DNA of 64,000 nucleotides, taken from the NCBI GenBank assembly GCA_965246835.1, contig CBDFFQ010000001.1, positions 2,666,001 through 2,730,000 on the forward strand, given 5' to 3'. This DNA is from JANPPS01 sp965246835 (GTDB taxonomy: Bacteria; Pseudomonadota; Alphaproteobacteria; Acetobacterales; Acetobacteraceae). Both the position numbers and the translations under genes were made by a program. Positions 41,507 through 49,338 of this stretch are shown here, one piece after another. The stretch's first letter is position 1, and each line of letters starts with the position of its first letter. Below the pieces are notes generated by a model. It made no database searches and had not been told where the DNA came from. It saw nothing but the letters and a program-made list of their open reading frames with translations.

Positions 41507-43372
41507 TCAGCGCCGCCGGCGAAACGCGGCCGTGCCCAAAACGCCGAGACCCAGCAGCGCCATGGACGCGGGTTCGGGCACCGCCACGCCGAACGCCATC
41601 ACGAGGGCCGGGGTAGCGGAAGTCGGAAAGACGTTCTGCTGATAGGAGTCGATGCCCCAGGTCTCGACACGCAGATTGCCATACTGGTCGAAGGCGAGCG
41701 TCGTGTAGCCGAACTTGTCGGGTGAGAAGAAATCCACGCTGCTGGGCGCCGTCGCGGCGTTGGGATCGAACTGGCGATACACGTCCGTCAGGCCGCGCAG
41801 CCCGATCAGGCCGATGGCGGGGTTGCCGTGCGCGATCAGGTCCGGGTTGTTGTCGACGGACGTGCTGGGCGTGTTCAGCAGCGCCTGGATGTTGGCAAAG
41901 CTGTGGTCGGTTACGGCATCAGGGCCCCCGGCGCCGATCGGGCCCGTCAGGATCTGGAACGCGCCTGGCACCGGGGCGAACACGCCGGGGTGCGCCACGG
42001 GGTCCGGCTCGTATTGCAGCTGGGTCGTGCGCATCTCGTGATCGTCGGTGGTCAGGAAGATCACGTGGTCCAGCTTGTTATCCACGATGAACTTCATGAT
42101 CTCGTTCCGCTCGGCGCGGAAGCCGCCGAACCAGGACTTGCTGTCCTGGTTGCCGCCGGTCTGGTCGATCGGCGTGGACACGGCGATCACCGTCCAGATC
42201 GCGCCGGACGCTTTCGACGCCAGCAGCTGGTCCTTGAGCCAGCCGAGCTGCGTGTTGCCGAGCATCGTGCGCGCCGGGTTGTCCGCGCGCCCTCCCACGA
42301 CATCGAGCCGCACGTCGCGGTAGGAGCGGTCATCGAGCTGGATGTAGGTGACGTTCTGGCCCCATTGCCGGGCCAGGTAGGTCTGCGCGGTGCCGTTGCT
42401 GCGCGCGTCGCCGGGCGCCACCACGGTGGCGGTCGCGTTCTGCAGGTTGCCGATCGTGAGGCCGCCCGTGGGCGTGCCGCCAATCTGGGCCGCGGTCGGG
42501 TGATAGTTCAGGTAGGATTTTTCGGTGGTCTGGAACGCGACGGTCTGGTTGTTGTAGGCGCCGGTCGTGTTCACGTCGAAGGCCGGGTTGGCGTTCGGCG
42601 AGGCCGCGGCCAGCGGGGCGCCGCCCGATTGCAGCTGCTTGTTGCCCAGCTCATGGTTGTCCAGCAGCGTATAGGTGCCGACGGAGCCCAGCAGCGCAGT
42701 GAGCCCCTGCTGACCCGAGGGCGTGATGGCCCCGGTCGAGGTCACGCCGGTGATGTTCTCGAGGTATTTCTGGTTATAGACCGGAAGCGCCGCCGCCGCC
42801 TGCGCCGCCGTGCTGGTGGGCGTGAGCGTCGGTACGGCCGGGGAGCCCGTGCTTGCGGTCTCATACATCGTGTCGCCGAGGAACACGAAGGCGTTCAGGC
42901 CTTGCGAGCCCGGGTTGGCGGCCGTGCCGAAGCCGGCCATCGACGTGTATGGCCGGAAGCGGCCATCCGCATCGCCGCTGAAGCCGAACTTGAACGCGCT
43001 GGCCTGCCCCGCTGCCGGATTGGTCGTGAACTGCCCGGTCTGGCTCGCAGAGCCGGCGCCGGTGAAGCGATAGTAGTAGGAGGTGTTCCCCTTCAGCCCG
43101 GTGGCATCGACCTTGAACGTGAAATCGTTGGCCGCGACCGTGCTGCCCGCACCGGACCAGACCACGTTGGCGAACCCGGCATCCGTCGCGACCTGTGCCG
43201 TCAACGGCGTCGCGGCGCCGCCATTATCGACCCGCGTCCACAGGATGGCGTCGGTCGCTGTCATGTCCCCGGCCGCCACCGCGTTGAACACGGCTGCACG
43301 GGCGGGCGCGACCGCCACGCCCAGGACGGAGGCGGCCAGGAGGGTATGGCGAAACGAAGCGGCGCGCGTCAT
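41507..43372 (-). CDS. PhoD-like alkaline phosphatase with PEP-CTERM anchor
   Basis: 621 residues with a signal peptide (SFRHTLLAASVLGVAVAPARA). An N-terminal Fn3-like PhoD domain (VAAGDMTATDAILWTRVD) leads to the metallophosphatase core: FLGDTMYE, LDNHELGN, TTDDHEM. The C terminus VPEPASMALLGLGVLGTAAFRRRR is a PEP-CTERM sorting signal. It probably releases phosphate from esters or phosphodiesters at the cell surface. Together with the sugar dehydrogenase at 32153 it indicates an exosortase system elsewhere in the genome. Confidence 0.9.
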   Translation of the reverse strand: MTRAASFRHTLLAASVLGVAVAPARAAVFNAVAAGDMTATDAILWTRVDNGGAATPLTAQVATDAGFANVVWSGAGSTVAANDFTFKVDATGLKGNTSYYYRFTGAGSASQTGQFTTNPAAGQASAFKFGFSGDADGRFRPYTSMAGFGTAANPGSQGLNAFVFLGDTMYETASTGSPAVPTLTPTSTAAQAAAALPVYNQKYLENITGVTSTGAITPSGQQGLTALLGSVGTYTLLDNHELGNKQLQSGGAPLAAASPNANPAFDVNTTGAYNNQTVAFQTTEKSYLNYHPTAAQIGGTPTGGLTIGNLQNATATVVAPGDARSNGTAQTYLARQWGQNVTYIQLDDRSYRDVRLDVVGGRADNPARTMLGNTQLGWLKDQLLASKASGAIWTVIAVSTPIDQTGGNQDSKSWFGGFRAERNEIMKFIVDNKLDHVIFLTTDDHEMRTTQLQYEPDPVAHPGVFAPVPGAFQILTGPIGAGGPDAVTDHSFANIQALLNTPSTSVDNNPDLIAHGNPAIGLIGLRGLTDVYRQFDPNAATAPSSVDFFSPDKFGYTTLAFDQYGNLRVETWGIDSYQQNVFPTSATPALVMAFGVAVPEPASMALLGLGVLGTAAFRRRR

Positions 43373-43449
43373 GTCGAGTCCGATCCAGTTGGAATTGGAC
43401 CGGAGATACCGACGGTTGACGACTTTGGGATGTCGCCAGCGTTACCGAA

Positions 43450-44628
43450 TCATGACGTCCGAGGCAGCAGCTCTTCGGCCAAGGTTGCCCACCACGACGC
43501 ACCGACCGGCAGGATCGCATCGTTGAAGTCGTATTTCGGGTGATGCACACCGGGCGTCTCGGGCCCGGTGCCGGCGCCGAGCATCAAATACGCGCCTTCG
43601 GTCCGGTTGAGCATGAAGCTGAAATCCTCGCCTCCCATGCTCGGCTGCGCCAGCTCGTGCACGCGCGCCTCCCCCTGCACGGTCGCGGCCGCGTGCCGGG
43701 CGAGGCCGGTGGCGGCGGGCTCGTTCACGGTCGCCGGGTAGGTGCGGCGGAACGCCACCTCCGCCGTGGCGCCGAAGCCCTGGGCGATGCTGGTGGCCAG
43801 AAGCTGGACACCGCGTTCGAGCTGATCGCCGACGGCGGGCGTGAACCAGCGGGCGGTCCCGGTCATGCGCACCACTTCGGGGATCACGTTGCCGGCCTGC
43901 CCGGCCTGAATGCTGCCGATCGTCACCACGCCCTGCTCGGTCGGGTCCACATTGCGAGCCACGATGCTCTGCAGGCCCTGCACGATCGCGGCACTCACCA
44001 CGATCGGGTCCACGCCCAGATGCGGCTGGGCGCCATGCGCGCCGCGGCCGGTGACGGTGATCTCGATGTTGGCAACGGCGGCCATCACGGGGCCGGTGCG
44101 CCAGTGGAACGTGCCCTCCGGCAGGGCCGGCCAGTTATGCAGGCCGAACACGCGCTGCATCGGAAAGCGCTCGAACAGGCCTTCATCGACCATCATCTTG
44201 CCGCCGCCCAGGTTCTCCTCGGCCGGCTGGAAAATCACATAGACGGTGCCGGCGAAGTTGCGCGTTTCGGCCAGATACCGCGCGGCGCCCAGCAGCATGG
44301 CGGTATGCCCGTCATGGCCGCAGGCATGCATCACGCCCGGCGTTTGGCTGGCATGCGGCACGCCGGTCTCTTCCAGGATCGGGAGCGCATCCATGTCCGC
44401 ACGCAGCCCGATGGCGCCGGGGCCGGGCTCCCGCCCGCGGATGACGCCCACGACGCCGGTGGTCGCGAGACCGGTATGCACCTCATCCACCCCGAACGCG
44501 TGCAACAATCGCTGCACCTGAGCCGAGGTCCGGGTTTCCTGCAACGCCAGCTCCGGATGCCGATGCAGGTCCTGCCGCCACTCGGTCATGTCGGCATGGA
44601 AAGCGGCGATACGGTTCAGGACAGGCAT
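43450..44628 (-). CDS. M20-family amidohydrolase (hippurate/N-acyl amino-acid hydrolase type)
   Basis: 392 residues. Metal-binding signatures GLRADMDALPI, MHACGHDGHTAMLLGAA, FQPAEENLGGGKMM and SMGGEDFSFML are intact, as in HipO and IAA-amino-acid hydrolases. It cleaves amide bonds of N-acylated or N-benzoylated amino acids. The gene follows the NAD(P)-binding protein gene by one base, so they are co-transcribed. Confidence 0.94.
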   Translation of the reverse strand: MPVLNRIAAFHADMTEWRQDLHRHPELALQETRTSAQVQRLLHAFGVDEVHTGLATTGVVGVIRGREPGPGAIGLRADMDALPILEETGVPHASQTPGVMHACGHDGHTAMLLGAARYLAETRNFAGTVYVIFQPAEENLGGGKMMVDEGLFERFPMQRVFGLHNWPALPEGTFHWRTGPVMAAVANIEITVTGRGAHGAQPHLGVDPIVVSAAIVQGLQSIVARNVDPTEQGVVTIGSIQAGQAGNVIPEVVRMTGTARWFTPAVGDQLERGVQLLATSIAQGFGATAEVAFRRTYPATVNEPAATGLARHAAATVQGEARVHELAQPSMGGEDFSFMLNRTEGAYLMLGAGTGPETPGVHHPKYDFNDAILPVGASWWATLAEELLPRTS

Positions 44629-44629
44629 G

Positions 44630-45478
44630 TCAGCGATCTCCGAAGGTGAGGGCGAGGCCCTGGTCGAGCGGCATGGGTTCGATCTTCAACATGGTGCGGA
44701 GGGCGTCGATGGGGAACGCTTTGTCTTCTAGCAATCGCCTGATCTCGTCCACCCTGACGCGCGGCAGGCCTGGGAGGCGCGTGAGCGGCGTCAGTGCCCG
44801 CAGGAACAAGTCGGGCACCGGCACGATCCGGGGCGGCGCGAGCCCCGCCGCCCGTGCCACGGCCCGCACGAAAGCGGCGTAGGGGAGGGGGGCCGGCCCG
44901 GCGACCACCACGGCTTCCGGCCCCGTCCAGGGATGGTCGAGCGCGGCCCGGATCGCCCGCGTCACGTCCGACTGGTGGACCGGTTGCACCAGCGCGCGCC
45001 CGCCGCCCGGCAGTGGCACCACTGGCAGCCTGCGCAGGAGGGCCGCCAGGCGCTGCACGTTGTCCTCACCGGCGGCGCCGTAGATCATGGTGGGATGCAG
45101 GATGAGGCCGGGCCGGGCGGACGCCATCAGCGCGGCCTCCCCGGCGCGCACCCCATCCCCATGCGCATCCGGCCAGCGGGAGAATTTGCGTGTGCTGCCG
45201 ATGAAGATGTGGGTTCGTGCCGGGCTTGCGGCGAGGATGGCCGGGATATGGCGGGCATGGGCGCAGGATACGACGCGAACGGCACCCTCCAGTGCGGCCC
45301 GGAGCGGGCCCGTCAAATCCGCTACGCGGGGCGCGCCGGGCAGCCCGGTCGCGGCCCAGCGCGCGGCGTCCCGCACGATGGGGACGAAGGGCACGCCGTC
45401 CGCGAGCAGGGAGCGGCAGAGCGCGGCACCGGACCGTCCGCTGGCGCCGATGACGTGGACCGGGAACTGTGGTATCAT
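44630..45478 (-). CDS. NAD(P)-binding Rossmann protein (NDUFA9/SDR-a like)
   Basis: 282 residues. N-terminal VHVIGASGRSGAALCRSLLADGV is a Rossmann motif, then THIFIGSTRKFS and LILHPTMIYGAAGEDNVQRLAALLRRLPVVPLPGGG, a pattern of atypical SDRs related to the complex I 39-kDa subunit. A precise role is unknown. An inverted repeat covers the start codon. The M20 gene follows. Confidence 0.85.
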   Translation of the reverse strand: MIPQFPVHVIGASGRSGAALCRSLLADGVPFVPIVRDAARWAATGLPGAPRVADLTGPLRAALEGAVRVVSCAHARHIPAILAASPARTHIFIGSTRKFSRWPDAHGDGVRAGEAALMASARPGLILHPTMIYGAAGEDNVQRLAALLRRLPVVPLPGGGRALVQPVHQSDVTRAIRAALDHPWTGPEAVVVAGPAPLPYAAFVRAVARAAGLAPPRIVPVPDLFLRALTPLTRLPGLPRVRVDEIRRLLEDKAFPIDALRTMLKIEPMPLDQGLALTFGDR

Positions 45479-45487
45479 GTTACCACA
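45468..45487. promoter_or_regulatory. Inverted repeat over a start codon
   Basis: TGTGGTA-N6-TACCACA, perfect seven-base arms. The start codon of the reverse gene (45476-45478) lies in the spacer, and rplM begins 72 bases away in the other direction. The TGGTA...TACCA core resembles operators of GntR-family regulators; this is inference. An mRNA hairpin at the start codon is another possibility. Confidence 0.5.
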
Positions 45488-45559
45488 CGCGGGAACCCTT
45501 GACCTACAAGGCGTTCCGGCGCATATCGCGCGCTCGTTCTCAGTTGGAAACCCGTTCAG

Positions 45560-46027
45560 ATGTTGAAGACCACTTTGTCACTGAAGCCCGCGGAGGTCGA
45601 TAAGCGCTGGACGCTGATCGACGCCGAGGGTCTCGTGCTCGGCCGCCTCGCCTCCATCATCGCCACGCGCCTGCGCGGCAAGCATAAGGCGCAGTTCACG
45701 CCGCATGTTGATTGCGGGGATCACATCGTGGTGGTGAACGCGGAGAAGGTGAAGCTGACCGGCAACAAGGCGGCCGCCGACATCTTCTACAAGCACACCG
45801 GTTTCCCGGGCGGCATCAAGGGGCGCAGCAAGGGCCAGATCCTGGCCGGCGCGCATCCGGAGCGCGTCATTCAAAAGGCCGTCGAGCGCATGATCACGCG
45901 CGGCCCGCTGCAGCGGGAGCAAATGCGGCACCTGTATGTCTATGCCGGGGGCGAACACCCGCATGCCGGGCAGCAGCCGCAGACGCTGGACGTCGCCGCC
46001 CTCAACCCCAAGAACAAGAGGGCCTGA
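45560..46027 (+). CDS. rplM: 50S ribosomal protein L13
   Basis: 155 residues. L13 features WTLIDAEGLVLGRLASIIATRLRGKHKAQFTPHVDCGDHIVVVNAEKV and GEHPHAGQQP at the C terminus. It is an early assembly protein of the large subunit. It is followed two bases later by rpsI in the universal rplM-rpsI order. Confidence 0.98.
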   Translation: MLKTTLSLKPAEVDKRWTLIDAEGLVLGRLASIIATRLRGKHKAQFTPHVDCGDHIVVVNAEKVKLTGNKAAADIFYKHTGFPGGIKGRSKGQILAGAHPERVIQKAVERMITRGPLQREQMRHLYVYAGGEHPHAGQQPQTLDVAALNPKNKRA

Positions 46028-46029
46028 CG

Positions 46030-46539
46030 ATGTCGGACCACGAATTGCAAGACGCGCCCGCCACCCGCACCCTCGCGGACCTGCGGGACCTCGCCGTCTC
46101 CTCCGCGCTGATCACGCCGGAGGCGCCGAAGCGGGAGCCGAAGCGCGACGCGCAGGGCCGCAGCTACGCCACCGGCCGCCGCAAGAACGCCATCGCCCGC
46201 GTGTGGATCAAGCCCGGCAAGGGCGAGATCACGGTCAACGGCAAGAAGGTCACCCAGTATTTCGCCCGCCCCGTGCTGCGCATGCTGCTGGGCCAGCCTT
46301 TCCTGGTGACGGACCGGTATCAGCAATTCGACGTGGTCGCGACCTGCAATGGCGGCGGGCTCTCGGGCCAGGCCGGCGCGGTGCGGCACGGCATCAGCCG
46401 GGCGCTCACGTATTACGAGCCGGAGCTGCGCGGCGTGCTGAAGCTGGCCGGGTTCCTGACGCGTGACAGCCGCGTGGTGGAGCGCAAGAAGTACGGCAAG
46501 GCCAAGGCGCGACGTAGCTTCCAGTTCAGCAAGCGGTAA
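46030..46539 (+). CDS. rpsI: 30S ribosomal protein S9
   Basis: 169 residues from the ATG at 46030; about 40 residues of N-terminal extension precede the conserved SYATGRRKNAIARVWIKPG. The family C terminus KYGKAKARRSFQFSKR, which reaches the decoding site and contacts P-site tRNA, is intact. N-terminal extensions like this are usual in Rhodospirillales. A terminator follows. Confidence 0.98.
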   Translation: MSDHELQDAPATRTLADLRDLAVSSALITPEAPKREPKRDAQGRSYATGRRKNAIARVWIKPGKGEITVNGKKVTQYFARPVLRMLLGQPFLVTDRYQQFDVVATCNGGGLSGQAGAVRHGISRALTYYEPELRGVLKLAGFLTRDSRVVERKKYGKAKARRSFQFSKR

Positions 46540-46565
46540 TCTTCCCCACACATCCGTGCTTACAT

Positions 46566-46597
46566 GGGGGCGGTCCGGTAAGGGCCGCCCCTTTTTT
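46566..46597 (+). terminator. Rho-independent terminator after rpsI
   Basis: A stem of GGGGCGGTCC against GGGCCGCCCC (one mismatch) with loop GGTAA is followed by a run of six T. It lies 27 bases after the rpsI stop and just before the argC ribosome site. Confidence 0.85.
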
Positions 46598-46609
46598 CTG
46601 GAGGGCTCC

Positions 46610-47560
46610 ATGGACAAGACCGTGTTCATCGATGGCGAGGCCGGAACCACGGGGCTCGGCATTCGCGAGCGTCTGCAGGGCGTGCCCGGCGTGGCGATCC
46701 GCAGCATCGACCCCGCGCACCGCAAGGACCCCGCGGCCCGGCGCGACATGCTGGCCGAAGTGGACCTGGTCGTGTTCTGCCTGCCGGACGCGGCCGCCCG
46801 CGAGACCACGGCCCTGGCTGCCAGCCTCGGCGACCAGGCGCCCAAGCTGTTGGACGCCAGCTCCGCGCATCGCTGCGCGCCGGATTGGGCCTATGGCTTC
46901 GCCGAGCTGAGCCCCGAGCAGCCCGCTCGCATCGCCGCCGCCGACCGCGTGTCCAATCCCGGCTGCTACCCCACCGGTGCCATCGCCCTGCTGCGCCCCC
47001 TGATCGACGCCGGGCTGATCCCGCGGGAGTATCCGATCACCGTCAATGCCGTCAGCGGCTATTCCGGCGGCGGCCGCGCCCTGATCGAGACGCATGAAGC
47101 CACGGGCGGCCCGGCGTTCGAGCTGTATGCCTTGGGCCTCGAGCACAAGCATGTGCCGGAGCTGCAGCGCTACACCGGCCTGACCCGGCGCCCCCTGTTC
47201 GTGCCGTCCGTCATCCACACCAAGCAGGGCATGCTGGTCTCGATCCCGCTGCACCTCGACACGCTGCCGGGCCATCCCACGCTGCAGGACCTGCACGCGG
47301 CGCTGGCTGCGCGATACGCCGGCAGCGCGCTGATCCATGTGCTGCCGCCGGAACCCACGGGCGCCGTGCAGGCCACGGTGCTGAACGGCACGGACCAGAT
47401 GGCGTTGCGCGTGTTCGGCCATGCGGCGCATGGCCATGCCGTGCTGGTGGCGCAGCTCGACAATCTCGGCAAGGGCGCGTCCGGCGCCGCGGTGCAGAAT
47501 CTGCGGCTGATGCTGGGCCTGGATCACGCGGCCGTCCGTGAGCTCGCCGATGCTGTATGA
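46610..47560 (+). CDS. argC: N-acetyl-gamma-glutamyl-phosphate reductase
   Basis: 316 residues from the ATG at 46610, with GGAGGG upstream. Short type-2 ArgC: VFIDGEAGTTGLGIRERL (nucleotide binding), the catalytic Cys in SNPGCYPTGAIALL, and VPSVIHTKQGMLVSIPLHL. It reduces N-acetylglutamyl phosphate to the semialdehyde in arginine synthesis. Its stop overlaps the gene that follows. Confidence 0.96.
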   Translation: MDKTVFIDGEAGTTGLGIRERLQGVPGVAIRSIDPAHRKDPAARRDMLAEVDLVVFCLPDAAARETTALAASLGDQAPKLLDASSAHRCAPDWAYGFAELSPEQPARIAAADRVSNPGCYPTGAIALLRPLIDAGLIPREYPITVNAVSGYSGGGRALIETHEATGGPAFELYALGLEHKHVPELQRYTGLTRRPLFVPSVIHTKQGMLVSIPLHLDTLPGHPTLQDLHAALAARYAGSALIHVLPPEPTGAVQATVLNGTDQMALRVFGHAAHGHAVLVAQLDNLGKGASGAAVQNLRLMLGLDHAAVRELADAV

Positions 47561-48080
47561 GCTGGACGGGGTTCGGCCGCGGATCGATCCCACCGCCTGG
47601 GTGGCGCCCGATGCGACCGTGATCGGCGATGTCTGGCTCGGACCCGGCGCCAGCGTCTGGTTCGGCTGCATCGTGCGCGGGGACACCAACCACATCCGCA
47701 TCGGCGCCCGCACCAACATCCAGGACGGCAGCATCCTGCACGTGAATGCCGGCAACTACCCTTGCCTGATCGGGGATGACGTGACGGTCGGGCACGCCGC
47801 GATCATCCATGCCTGCACCTTGGAGAGCGGCGCCTTCGTCGGGATGGGCGCCACCGTGCTGGACGGCGCCGTGATCGAAGGCGGCGGCATGCTGGCGGCG
47901 GGTGCGCTGCTGACGCCGGGCAAGCGGCTGCCGGCGGGAGAGCTATGGGCCGGGTCACCGGCGCGGAAGATCCGGGACCGTACGCCGGCGGAACGGGCGG
48001 CGTTCGATCAAACCGCCGTGCACTATGCCGAGTTGGCGGTCCGCTACCGTGCAGGGCTGCGGGCCGTGCCCATCTCCTGA
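47550..48080 (+). CDS. Gamma-class carbonic anhydrase / left-handed beta-helix protein
   Basis: About 176 residues from the ATG at 47550, overlapping the argC stop; a GTG at 47538 is possible. Hexapeptide repeats of the left-handed beta-helix (VIGDVWLGPGASVWFGCIVRGD, IRIGARTNIQDGSILHVN, TVGHAAIIHACTLESGAFVGMGA) contain the three metal-binding His seen in gamma carbonic anhydrases (HVN, GHAAIIH). Members hydrate carbon dioxide or act as acyltransferase relatives; catalysis is not assured. Confidence 0.9.
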   Translation: MLYELDGVRPRIDPTAWVAPDATVIGDVWLGPGASVWFGCIVRGDTNHIRIGARTNIQDGSILHVNAGNYPCLIGDDVTVGHAAIIHACTLESGAFVGMGATVLDGAVIEGGGMLAAGALLTPGKRLPAGELWAGSPARKIRDRTPAERAAFDQTAVHYAELAVRYRAGLRAVPIS

Positions 48081-48100
48081 TGAGACCGATGGAGACCGCG

Positions 48101-48658
48101 ATGCGTTCCTTGATGCTGGCTATGCCCGTGCTGCTATCTGCCTGTGCCTTTCCGCCGCCCACGGTGCCCGATACCGCTCGCATGAGCAGCGCGCAGCTCG
48201 GCAGCGGCTTCGATCCGGACGTGACAGCGGTGAACCTGGCGCAATGGGCATTCGCTGATAGCAGCCGCACCTATGGCCATCCGATCGAAGCGGCGCGGGC
48301 GGCGGCGTCGATGGATTACATCGCCGGCCAGCTCTACACGAGCCCCCGCTGGGCCAACATCTCGCCCCTCACGAAGGAGCAGCTGCTGCAGGGCCGGGAG
48401 GAGGTTCGCGCGGCGCTCGGCGTGGCACCGGGGGTCTCGTCGCAGGCCGTGGTGGACCACCTGACCGCCGCGGGCAACGCGCTGGCAGCGGGTGATCAAC
48501 CTGCTGCCGTGGCACAGCTTGGCGCACCGGTGTTCCAGTCTTCCGGCGATCAGGTTCTCGCCCGGCTGAGCAACATGCCCTATCTGCGCATGGCGAACGT
48601 ATCGACGATGCGGGCGGCGAACCAGCTGTTCGACAGCAACTCGCTGGAGCGGTTCTGA
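48101..48658 (+). CDS. Outer-membrane lipoprotein, hypothetical
   Basis: 185 residues from the ATG at 48101, with GGAGA five bases upstream. A lipobox LLSAC at residues 11-15 marks lipid attachment (MRSLMLAMPVLLSAC). The mature part is helical and has a conserved-looking DYIAGQLYTSPRWANISPL segment. No enzyme motif. Function unknown; it may be an envelope structural protein. Confidence 0.8.
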   Translation: MRSLMLAMPVLLSACAFPPPTVPDTARMSSAQLGSGFDPDVTAVNLAQWAFADSSRTYGHPIEAARAAASMDYIAGQLYTSPRWANISPLTKEQLLQGREEVRAALGVAPGVSSQAVVDHLTAAGNALAAGDQPAAVAQLGAPVFQSSGDQVLARLSNMPYLRMANVSTMRAANQLFDSNSLERF

Positions 48659-48676
48659 TCGTCCACGAGACCCTGC

Positions 48677-49147
48677 CTATGGCGTAGGAGATCTCTGCCC
48701 TGCCACCTGCACCAGCACAGCCCCGCAAAGAATGAGCAGGAACCCGCCGATCTTCACAAGGCCGAGTGGATTCCGTGTCATGCCGAAAAGGCCAAAATGG
48801 TCCACGACCGCGGCAGTGGCTATTTGAGCGACAAGGATGAACGTGATGAAGGTGCCCGCGCCTAATCGGGGGATGATGATCGTTGCCGAGAGGGCATAGA
48901 AGCCGATCAGGAGGCCGGCACCGTAGCTGCTGGGCGGTGCAGAGCTGAGTTGGCCGATCGTCGGGGCGCCATAGAGGGGCAGGGCAAGTCCGGTTGCGAC
49001 CAGGAATGCGACGGCGAACATGACGGCGGTGGCCCCAACCGGGTTTCCGATACTGCGGGCCATCCCGCCGTTCAGAACGCCGATCAGCGGAATTCCCGCT
49101 CCCGCCAGCAAGGTCCATAGCGTCAGGAGTATGGCCGTGCGCGTCAT
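48677..49147 (-). CDS. YdcZ/DUF606-family DMT transporter
   Basis: 156 residues, five predicted helices. N-terminal GAGIPLIGVLNGGMARSIGNPVGATAVMF and C-terminal KIGGFLLILCGAVLVQ match DUF606 (YdcZ), half-sized drug/metabolite transporters. It may form a dimer. Substrate unknown. Confidence 0.88.
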   Translation of the reverse strand: MTRTAILLTLWTLLAGAGIPLIGVLNGGMARSIGNPVGATAVMFAVAFLVATGLALPLYGAPTIGQLSSAPPSSYGAGLLIGFYALSATIIIPRLGAGTFITFILVAQIATAAVVDHFGLFGMTRNPLGLVKIGGFLLILCGAVLVQVAGQRSPTP

Positions 49148-49201
49148 GACGTTCCCTACCTAGAATGGGCCCGATACCAAGGCTCAGATCCCCATTTTCA
49201 C

Positions 49202-49267
49202 CGTCATTGCCAGCGCAACGAAGCAAGCCAGGGGACGACACGCGTGCTTATCGCCCCCAGCAATGAC
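49202..49267. repeat. Interspersed palindromic repeat, variant copy
   Basis: Bounded by GTCATTGCCAGCGCAACGAAG and CAATGAC, about 66 bases, between convergent or tandem genes. It is a short variant of the element at 12057-12152, in an otherwise gene-free stretch of about 190 bases. Confidence 0.6.
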
Positions 49268-49338
49268 TAGTTCAGGAGCGGATCGTCGGTAATGAAGCCC
49301 AGAGTGGGATGTTCTTCAATACACCCTTCTTCGAGCTG

